This document shows, one piece after another, positions 35,640 to 42,684 of a stretch of DNA of 64,000 nucleotides. Origin of the DNA: an uncultured Acidobacteriaceae bacterium (lineage in GTDB: Bacteria; Acidobacteriota; Terriglobia; Terriglobales; Acidobacteriaceae); contig CALFMO010000025.1 of NCBI GenBank assembly GCA_937879855.1, positions 10,722 through 74,721 on the forward strand. Reading direction: 5' to 3'. Under the pieces are notes generated by a model, which ran no database searches, was not told where the DNA came from, and saw nothing but the letters and a program-made list of their open reading frames with translations. The position numbers were made by a program, and so were the translations under genes. Each line of letters starts with the position of its first letter. Within the stretch, counting starts at the first letter, position 1.

Positions 35640-35750
35640 TACGATTCTTTCGCCCCTCCGGGGCTCGCGCATCTTGGATTCATAGCCCCACGGCTTGCGC
35701 CGTGGGCTGCACTCTTGAGCCGCTTCGCGGCTGCCATTGCTACGAGGCCT
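35640..35750 (-). repeat. Family B repeat copy 3, inverted, inside the scpB-rluB gap
   Basis: On the minus strand it reads 'agccgcgaagcggctcaag', 'gcagcccacggcgcaagccg', then 'agccccggaggggcgaaag', matching 1415-1520. It sits between two genes of the same presumed operon. Confidence 0.8.
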
Positions 35751-35772
35751 CGACGGACGGCACGAACTGCTG

Positions 35773-36459
35773 TTAGCCTGCCTTCTTTGTCTCTGACAGG
35801 CTCTCGTTCGACGTTTCCGCTTCGGGTGCTTCACTACTTTCGGGCTGCGCAGTTTCGGTTGACGCGGCGCTCTCGGCGGGGATCAGTTCCGACTGGAACG
35901 ATTCTGCCACCAGCTTTTCGAACTCCTCCATGCTGGGCAATTCGTTCACATCTTTTAAACCGAAGCGCATCAGGAATTCTTTGGTGGTCTTATAAAGAAT
36001 GGGACGGCCGATCACCTGCTTGCGGCCGGCGGTCGTGATTAATTTGCGATCGAGCAGTGTGCCGATTACGCCGCCGGAATCGACGCCGCGAATGTCGTTG
36101 ATCTCGGGCACGGTGACCGGTTGCTTGTAGGCGATCACCGCCAGGGTTTCGAGCGCGGGCAGCGAGAGGCGGATCGGCGGCTTCAGGCTTTTGGCGAACG
36201 CGCGCACCACTTCGTGTTGTTCGGGCTTGGTCGACATGCGGTATCCGCCGGCAACCTGGCGAATTTCGATGCCGTGATCGGGTGCGCTGTATTCCGCGAC
36301 GAGTTCTTCCAGAGACAAGCGGACGCGGGACTTCATATCGGCCTCGTCCGCCGCTCCTTCTGCGATGACCGTCTCTTTTACGAGCTGGGTCATCTGGTCA
36401 AGAGTGATGGGCGTCTCCGCCGCGTAAATGATCGCTTCGAGTTCAGCTTTCAAGGACAT
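35773..36459 (-). CDS. scpB: Segregation and condensation protein B
   Basis: ScpB is a paired winged-helix protein that binds ScpA in the SMC condensin. Recognisable parts are LKAELEAIIYAAETPITLDQM at the N-terminus, IEIRQVAGGYRMSTKPE, and SLPALETLAVIAYKQPVTV followed by INDIRGVDSGGVI. A Glu/Ala/Ser-rich tail of about 45 residues follows. It follows scpA by 72 bases that hold a short repeat. Confidence 0.94.
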   Translation of the reverse strand: MSLKAELEAIIYAAETPITLDQMTQLVKETVIAEGAADEADMKSRVRLSLEELVAEYSAPDHGIEIRQVAGGYRMSTKPEQHEVVRAFAKSLKPPIRLSLPALETLAVIAYKQPVTVPEINDIRGVDSGGVIGTLLDRKLITTAGRKQVIGRPILYKTTKEFLMRFGLKDVNELPSMEEFEKLVAESFQSELIPAESAASTETAQPESSEAPEAETSNESLSETKKAG

Positions 36460-36467
36460 AGTAAATA

Positions 36468-36530
36468 GTGGTCAGTGGCCAGTGATCAGTGATCAGGTTT
36501 GCTGGCCACTAACCACTGGCCACTGCTCTT
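36468..36530. repeat. 'Gtggtcagtggccagtgatc' inverted repeat between scpA and scpB
   Basis: 'tagtggtcagtggccagtgatcagtgatcag' and 'ctggccactaaccactggccactgctc' are partly reverse complementary and can form a hairpin. It fills almost all of the space between the two scp genes. Confidence 0.7.
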
Positions 36531-36531
36531 T

Positions 36532-37425
36532 TCATCTCCAGTCGTCGCGCACTGCGGACTGTTCGTTCATGATCTCATCAAAGTGACTGTGCTTGCGGAT
36601 AGCGATTTCTCCAAACAATCGGTCCTGCCGCACCTGGATGGCCTGCAGGCGCACCATTTCCAGGAGCGCCAGGAACATGCACACCAGGGCGTGCCGCGAC
36701 GGAACCCGCATGAGCAGTTGCTTCAGCCGGATGGGTCGGTCTTCCAGCGAAAGGCGGCGGCGCAGATAATCGATCATCTGGCCAACCGTGACCGTTTCCT
36801 CGTCGACGTTGATAACCGGTCGCGTGCGCAGGCGCTCCAGCACTTGCTGAAAGGTTTTGACCAGGTCGATAACGTCGGCGGCAATTTCCGGCTCGGTGCC
36901 CTCCGCCTCGATGAATTCTTTCAGCGAAGGATTCGATAGCACAGCATCTTCGATCTGCTGCTTCTGCAAAAGCATTTGCGCTGCCGACTTGAACTTCTCG
37001 TGCTCCAGCAGGCGGTTCACCAGCTCGCTGCGCGGATCTTCCTGTTCTTCCGCAGGCGCATCGGGATCGCGGGGCAGCAGCATCTTTGACTTGATGTGAA
37101 TCAACATCGCGGCCATGTAGATAAATTCCGCCGCGACGTTCACATCGAGTTCGCGAATCTTTTCCACGTAGGTGAGATATTGCGCCGTGATCCGCGCGAT
37201 GGGGATGTCGTAAATGTCGATGTCCTGCTTGCGGATAAGGTCGAGCAGCAGGTCGAGTGGGCCTTCGTAAACATCGGTGACCGCGACGGCGAACGGCGAA
37301 TCGGTTTCTTCTTTTTTCTGCGAGTCGGGCTTGTGCGAATCCTTCGCTGGCTTGGCCGCAGAGGGTGCGGCGATGGCCGGGGTGGCGGCATCATCGCGAG
37401 AAACGATTCTTGGTTCTTCCGTCAT
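36532..37425 (-). CDS. scpA: Segregation and condensation protein A
   Basis: The kleisin subunit bridging SMC heads. The signature VYEGPLDLLLDLIRKQDIDI starts near residue 53, with LTYVEKIRELDVNVAAEFIYMAA and IKSKMLLPRD after it. The C-terminal winged helix ends in FLALLEMVRLQAIQVRQD. A 45-residue Ala/Lys-rich N-terminal extension precedes the domain. It begins 3 bases after trpS ends, so the two genes are probably co-transcribed. Confidence 0.95.
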   Translation of the reverse strand: MTEEPRIVSRDDAATPAIAAPSAAKPAKDSHKPDSQKKEETDSPFAVAVTDVYEGPLDLLLDLIRKQDIDIYDIPIARITAQYLTYVEKIRELDVNVAAEFIYMAAMLIHIKSKMLLPRDPDAPAEEQEDPRSELVNRLLEHEKFKSAAQMLLQKQQIEDAVLSNPSLKEFIEAEGTEPEIAADVIDLVKTFQQVLERLRTRPVINVDEETVTVGQMIDYLRRRLSLEDRPIRLKQLLMRVPSRHALVCMFLALLEMVRLQAIQVRQDRLFGEIAIRKHSHFDEIMNEQSAVRDDWR

Positions 37426-37428
37426 CAG

Positions 37429-38532
37429 TTACTTCGAATCCTTGGCGGTCAGAGGTTCGTAGCTGAGCGACATGTGCATGGCGGCGCGCACATCTTCCAT
37501 AGTTTGCCCGGCGGCCTGGCGGGCACGCTCGCTGCCTGCTTCCAGAATATCCCAGGCGAGGCGCGGATTTGCATCGAATTTCTTGCGACGCTCCTGCATG
37601 GGGTTGAGCAGCTTCACCAGCGCATCGGCGGCCCAGCCCTTGCACTCGATGCAACCAATGCCGGCGGAGCGGCAGCCTTCATTTACCTTGGCCATCGTTT
37701 CTTTGCTGCTAAAGATTTTGTGTAGATCGCCCACCGGGCACACATCCGGATTGCCTGGATCGGAGCGTCGCACCCGCGCCGGATCGGTCACCATGGTCTT
37801 CAGCTTCTGGCGCACCACCGGTTCCGGATCGGTCAGCAGGATGGTGTTGCCGTATGACTTCGACATCTTGCGGCCGTCGGTGCCCGGCAATTTTGGGGTG
37901 GGAGTGAGCAGGGCTTGCGGCTCAGGAAAGACGTCCGCTCCACTAGGAGGGATAATCATGGGAAGACCCGTAGCAACCGGGTTAGCTCCGTACTTGGTGC
38001 CCGTGTAAAACCCGTTGAACCGGCGCGCGATTTCTCGCGTCAACTCCACGTGCGCGACTTGATCTTCGCCCACCGGAACGCAGTCGGCCTTGTAGACCAG
38101 AATGTCGGCGGCCTGCAGCACGGGGTATCCTAAAAATCCGTAGGTGCCTAGATCTTTGTCTTTGATATTTTCGCGCTGCTCTTTATAGGTGGGCACGCGC
38201 TCCAGCCAGCCGAGCGGCGTGATCATGGAAAGCAGCAGGTGCAACTCCGCATGCGCGGGAACGTGCGACTGAATAAAAATGACCGAGCTCTCTGGATCGA
38301 GCCCCGCTGCCAGCCAGTCGAGCGTGACTTCGAGGGAGTTCTCCTTCACGCGCGAGGTGTCAGCATAGTCGGTGGTGAGAGCGTGCCAGTCGGCCACCAT
38401 GAAAAAGCATTCGTACTCGTCCTGCATGCTGACCCAGTTTTGCAGCGCGCCCACGTAATTTCCCAGATGCAGCTTGCCGGTCGAGCGCATGCCGCTGAGC
38501 ACGCGTTTGCGGGTTTTGGGGAGCGGGGTCAT
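37429..38532 (-). CDS. trpS: Tryptophanyl-tRNA synthetase
   Basis: Charges tRNA-Trp in the cytoplasm. It is a class I enzyme with the HIGH-like motif HLGN at residues 22-25 after SGMRSTGKL, and DGRKMSKSYGN as the KMSKS loop. Other family signs are PTYKEQ and YPVLQAADILVYKAD with PVGEDQ following. The length of 367 is normal for the longer bacterial type. It heads the trpS-scpA-scpB-rluB run. Confidence 0.97.
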   Translation of the reverse strand: MTPLPKTRKRVLSGMRSTGKLHLGNYVGALQNWVSMQDEYECFFMVADWHALTTDYADTSRVKENSLEVTLDWLAAGLDPESSVIFIQSHVPAHAELHLLLSMITPLGWLERVPTYKEQRENIKDKDLGTYGFLGYPVLQAADILVYKADCVPVGEDQVAHVELTREIARRFNGFYTGTKYGANPVATGLPMIIPPSGADVFPEPQALLTPTPKLPGTDGRKMSKSYGNTILLTDPEPVVRQKLKTMVTDPARVRRSDPGNPDVCPVGDLHKIFSSKETMAKVNEGCRSAGIGCIECKGWAADALVKLLNPMQERRKKFDANPRLAWDILEAGSERARQAAGQTMEDVRAAMHMSLSYEPLTAKDSK

Positions 38533-38555
38533 TTCGGTGCGGAAATGAAACAGAG

Positions 38556-38605
38556 ATCACCACAAAGGACACGACGGTACACGAAGGATTTCAGAAGTCT
38601 TCCTT
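38556..38605. repeat. Family A repeat, left half (copy 6)
   Basis: 'gatcaccacaaaggacacgacggtacacgaaggatttcagaagtcttcc' matches the left arm of family A with two changes. The right arm has been lost. It lies just upstream of trpS. Confidence 0.65.
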
Positions 38606-38809
38606 GGGTTGAGATGCGGCCGAACGTGCGGCGGCTTGGGCGAATCGGAGCGTCAAATGTCATGCAAGGGTTGAAATCGATACTAACATGGCCGCCTTCC
38701 GGAGCGAGTGCGTGGCGCAACAAGGCAACCGGAAGCCGGATAGCAGAAGCTGAGAGCCCGAAGCTGGATGCTTTATAATTCGCGCCGCCCGTCAAATCAT
38801 ACCGACCTC

Positions 38810-40162
38810 GTGAATACTCTTGCCCGCCAGTTGCGCGCCACCGACTACTTCACTCTGGGTTGGGGAACCATGGTGGGCGTCGGGTGGCTGGTCATCATGG
38901 ATGACTGGCTGCTGCGCGGAGGCGCGCTGGGGGCTCTGCTTGGGTTCGTGATCGGCGGGGCGCTGCTACTTCCTATCGGATGGGTATACGGCAAGCTGGT
39001 GGTCGCCATGCCCGACGCTGCGGGAGAGATCGCTTACACGTCAGCAGTATTCTCGCGCCGCGTCAGCTTCGCTACCGGCTGGATGATGACGCTCGCGTAT
39101 TTCATTGTGTGCCCGTGGGAGGCCGTGGCCGTCGGGCGCATCGCGGGATACATCTTTCCTGGCCTGGATTCGGTGGAGCTTTACCGCATCGCGGGCAGGC
39201 CAGTTTACCTGCCTCACCTCGTCATCGGACTGGCGCTGACCGGGCTGCTCACGGTGCTGAACTATCGCGGCATCCGGTTGAGCGCAACGTTTCAGAATTG
39301 GACCAGCTTCGGGACGCTGGCGCTGTTTGCTATTTTTGTGGCACTGGGCGTGAGCCACGGTTCGCCTGCCAATATTCGGCCCCTGTTTACGCACACTCCG
39401 CTGGTTTCGATTCTGCTGGTGATTCAGGTTGTGCCTTATTTCATGACTGGCTTCGAATCGGTCGGGAAGGCCGCGGAAGAGGCCAGCCCGGATTTCCGCG
39501 CACAAAGTTTCTTTCGCGCGATTTGGATGGCAATCGTCTTCGGGATTGTCTTCTACGCGAGCATCGTGGCGGCGGTTGCATTTGTGGCGCCATGGCGGCA
39601 GCTGACCGGCGAGAAATTTATGACGGCGGTTGCGTTCCAGCATGCCTTGGGCTCTCGGACCTTCGGTTCGCAGTGGATTGTGCAAATCATTCTCGCCGCC
39701 GCCTTGCTGTCGCTATTCAAATGCTTCAACGGAAATTTCGTGGCTGCCAGCCGATTGCTGTTTGCCCTGGGGCGGCGAGGAATGGTGGACTCGCGCATTG
39801 GAACGATCCATGCGCGATACCAGACGCCGTCGACCGCAGTCCTCTACATTGGTCTCGCCACCGCCGCTTGCCTGTTCTTGGGGGACGCCATTCTGGTTCC
39901 GATCACCGAGGTAGGGTCCGTAGCATGTGCCGTTGGATGGTCGGCGGCTTGTGCCGCGTGCCTGGCGCTGGCACGCGTTCGGCCTGATGCCATGGTGCTT
40001 TCTGCAGTTGAACGGGCCGTCGGGTGGTTCGGCTTGGCCGTCGGAATCGCGATGGCCTTGATGAAAGTGATCCCGCGGATGCCAGGCCATTTCACCGTCT
40101 ACGAATGGCTGGCACTGGGAGTTTGGATCGCGCTCGGCACAACGTTTCGGCTCCTAAAATGA
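38810..40162 (+). CDS. APC-superfamily amino acid permease
   Basis: A membrane transporter with 12 hydrophobic segments over about 450 residues. Family signs are the first helix (DYFTLGWGTMVGVGWLVIMD), a helix 1 GTM/G-rich break, VAMPDAAGEIAYTSAVF in helix 3, and MTGFESVGKAAEEASP in the middle. The start is taken as the GTG at 38810 (NTLARQLRATDYF), since the ATG at 38768 adds a leader with no homology. The substrate is unknown. The PD-(D/E)XK-like gene follows 15 bases on. Confidence 0.88.
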   Translation: MNTLARQLRATDYFTLGWGTMVGVGWLVIMDDWLLRGGALGALLGFVIGGALLLPIGWVYGKLVVAMPDAAGEIAYTSAVFSRRVSFATGWMMTLAYFIVCPWEAVAVGRIAGYIFPGLDSVELYRIAGRPVYLPHLVIGLALTGLLTVLNYRGIRLSATFQNWTSFGTLALFAIFVALGVSHGSPANIRPLFTHTPLVSILLVIQVVPYFMTGFESVGKAAEEASPDFRAQSFFRAIWMAIVFGIVFYASIVAAVAFVAPWRQLTGEKFMTAVAFQHALGSRTFGSQWIVQIILAAALLSLFKCFNGNFVAASRLLFALGRRGMVDSRIGTIHARYQTPSTAVLYIGLATAACLFLGDAILVPITEVGSVACAVGWSAACAACLALARVRPDAMVLSAVERAVGWFGLAVGIAMALMKVIPRMPGHFTVYEWLALGVWIALGTTFRLLK

Positions 40163-40177
40163 TATCCTTCGAATCTT

Positions 40178-40975
40178 ATGTCTCAAGCTCCTTTCGACTC
40201 TAAGCCAATCGGGCCCACGTTCCGAATTGCCGACTGGAACGGTCGAATGATCGAGGCGGCGCAAAGTCGCGGTAACGTTGTGGCCGTCGCCGATTTCTCA
40301 GACAACTTGATGCGGGTAGACTTAGCGCCGTGGCCTACTGCCGCCGTCGTCCAGAAACTCTGCCGCAGCGTTAGGCACGAGGAGGCGTTCGAAGATCAAG
40401 CGCGTCAATTGCTCATCCAAAAGCTAGGCTTTTATTCAGACTTGCAGTCGTTACACAGCGAAGATGCAATAAGTTGGAGTTTTTTCGGGACGCTCAGCAC
40501 CGCCCCGGTGAATGTCCGCACAGCATTCCTTAATTGGCTGTTAGGGCGCATCGGACTAACAACAAACGAGAAGGATTGCACTATTGAGCTGTGGCGACGC
40601 ATACCACATCCGGACACACGGGGCCAAGGTGGTCCAGAGATCGACTTCCTAATTCAAGGCGACGCGACAGTCGTTTTCGGCGAGGCGAAATGGCGATCCG
40701 GAGAGGGATCAGGACAGGGCCTGAGCAAAACCAAATCGCAGTTGCAGCTTAGGCGAGAATTTTGCGACGGCCTTGCTCGCTCTATTTTTGGACAGCTCCG
40801 GTTCGTCGTAATTAGCGTGGTATGGCAGTTGCCATTTGCTACCGATTCTCCGTGCGACGCCGCCGTGACAATGAGAACCATTACCTGGTCAGATCTAACC
40901 AGCTGGTCTCGCCATCCGAATGCACCTGAATTCCGCCTGTATTACGAATGGAAAGAGCGTTGGTCCAAGCATTGA
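40178..40975 (+). CDS. PD-(D/E)XK nuclease-like protein
   Basis: A 265-residue soluble protein. The centre has the nuclease core: GGPEIDFLIQGDATVVFGEAK at about residues 151-171, i.e. E-I-D then a strand and E-A-K, the expected D...ExK spacing. The N-terminal 130 residues are a helical region without a recognised domain. Such lone proteins are known in defence islands and in repair, but none of the neighbours here is a defence gene. The codon use and lower GC than the flanking genes suggest a later arrival. No activity can be asserted. Confidence 0.65.
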   Translation: MSQAPFDSKPIGPTFRIADWNGRMIEAAQSRGNVVAVADFSDNLMRVDLAPWPTAAVVQKLCRSVRHEEAFEDQARQLLIQKLGFYSDLQSLHSEDAISWSFFGTLSTAPVNVRTAFLNWLLGRIGLTTNEKDCTIELWRRIPHPDTRGQGGPEIDFLIQGDATVVFGEAKWRSGEGSGQGLSKTKSQLQLRREFCDGLARSIFGQLRFVVISVVWQLPFATDSPCDAAVTMRTITWSDLTSWSRHPNAPEFRLYYEWKERWSKH

Positions 40976-40990
40976 CAACACCAGCAATCG

Positions 40991-42682
40991 ATGAAAAGAA
41001 AATCTGAACTGCTGTTTCCTTTCCTAATTGTCCTCCTTTTGGTTTCGGCGCTACCTCAGGCCGCTCAAGACTCTGCCTTCGACATTGTCATCACAGGCGG
41101 CCACATCATCGACGGGACCGGGTCTCCCTGGTATTCGAGCGATGTAGGCATTCGCGGCGGGAAGATCGCGGCCATCGGCAACCTGACGGCCGTTGCGCGC
41201 AAGCGCACGATTGACGCGGGCGGCAGGGTCGTCGCCCCGGGCTTTATCGACATGCTCGGACAGTCGGAACTCACGATTCTGGTCGACCCGCGCCTGCCTT
41301 CAAAGATTTTTCAGGGAATCACGTCGGAAATTACTGGCGAGGGCAATTCGATTGCTCCACTGAACGACGCGATCATTGAGTCGAACCGTAGCGGGTACGA
41401 GCACTTCAAGATCAATCCCGACTGGCGCACGTTCCGTCAATATTTTGCGCGTCTGGAAAAACAAGGAATTGGCATCAACCTCGCCAGTTACGTGGGCGCA
41501 ACGCAAGTTCGCCGCATGGTGCTGGGCAATGACGATACGCAGCCCACTCCAGCGCAGTTAAAGCAGATGCAGGCACTGGTGCGCGAGGCGATGAATGACG
41601 GCGCCGTTGGCGTCTCGACTGCGCTGCAATATCCTCCCGCGCCGTATGCGAAGACGGACGAATTGATTGCGCTGGCGACCGAAGCGAGCGACTTCGGTGG
41701 TATCTACGCGACTCACATGCGCAATGAGGGCGACTCGGTGCTGGAGGCGATCGATGAAGCACTGCGCATCGGGCGCGAAGCCCGCATCCCCGTGGAGATT
41801 TGGCACATCAAGGTTGCGGGCAAAAACAACTGGGGACGTATGCCGCAGGTGGTCAGCAAAATCAATGCTGCGCGCGCGGGCGGAGCCGATGTCAGCGCCG
41901 ACACTTATGCCTACACTGCGTGGTACAACGATTTCTCCGCCTTCATTCCGCCGTGGGCTCACGACGGCGGGACCGCGACGTTAGTAGAGCGCCTTAAAGA
42001 TCCGGCGACGCGCGACAAAATTCGTAGGGACATGCTTATTCCTTCCAAGGATTGGAACAACGAATGGCTGGAGATTCCTGGCCCGGAAGCCATCATGATC
42101 GGCGCGGTTCAGAATCCGGCGCTGCTCCCACTCGAAGGCAAGCGTCTCTCAGAGATCGCAAGGTTGTGGAATATAGATCCGATGGATGCGCTCTTTGATT
42201 TTCTGATCCAAGACCCGACTACGGAGGTGGCGGTTTTCGCCATGTCGCAGCCGGATGTCACCTTGGCGCTGCAGCAACCGTGGGTCGCCATCGACAACGA
42301 TTCCGAAGGCACTTCGCCCGACGGAATTTTGGGGCAGGCGCATCCTCATCCGCGCGCATACGGCACGTTCCCGCGTATTCTCGCGAAATATGTCCGGGAA
42401 GAAAAAGTTCTAACCCTGGAAGATGCGATCCGCAAATTTTCTGCGCTCCCGGCACAGCGCATGCGCTTGACGGATCGAGGCGTCCTGAAGGCGGGCATGT
42501 GGGCTGATGTAGTGATCTTCGACCTGGCGACGGTGCGTGATCGAGCCACGTTCGACAATCCCAATCAACTTTCTGAGGGGATGGAATACGTGCTGGTCAA
42601 CGGCGTGCCAGTGATTGACCAAGGAAAGATGACCGGAGCGCTTCCGGGGAAGGTGCTGCGGGGCCCAGGATATGTGCCGTAA
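40991..42682 (+). CDS. Exported D-aminoacylase-like amidohydrolase lacking the HxH motif
   Basis: The 563-residue product has a signal peptide (MKRKSELLFPFLIVLLLVSALPQAAQ) and an amidohydrolase/urease-fold barrel. The family start ITGGHIIDGTGSPWYSSDVG and the signatures THMRNEGDSVLEAIDEAL, EIWHIKVAGKNNWG and AIDNDSEG are present, so the metal ligands His, His and Asp of the second half remain. After strand 1 relatives have a His-x-His; here the text reads GFIDMLGQSEL, with none. The Cys ligand position also reads TGEGNS. It may use a one-metal site. The signal peptide suggests periplasmic action on D-amino-acyl substrates, an inference only. Confidence 0.85.
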   Translation: MKRKSELLFPFLIVLLLVSALPQAAQDSAFDIVITGGHIIDGTGSPWYSSDVGIRGGKIAAIGNLTAVARKRTIDAGGRVVAPGFIDMLGQSELTILVDPRLPSKIFQGITSEITGEGNSIAPLNDAIIESNRSGYEHFKINPDWRTFRQYFARLEKQGIGINLASYVGATQVRRMVLGNDDTQPTPAQLKQMQALVREAMNDGAVGVSTALQYPPAPYAKTDELIALATEASDFGGIYATHMRNEGDSVLEAIDEALRIGREARIPVEIWHIKVAGKNNWGRMPQVVSKINAARAGGADVSADTYAYTAWYNDFSAFIPPWAHDGGTATLVERLKDPATRDKIRRDMLIPSKDWNNEWLEIPGPEAIMIGAVQNPALLPLEGKRLSEIARLWNIDPMDALFDFLIQDPTTEVAVFAMSQPDVTLALQQPWVAIDNDSEGTSPDGILGQAHPHPRAYGTFPRILAKYVREEKVLTLEDAIRKFSALPAQRMRLTDRGVLKAGMWADVVIFDLATVRDRATFDNPNQLSEGMEYVLVNGVPVIDQGKMTGALPGKVLRGPGYVP

Positions 42683-42684
42683 AA

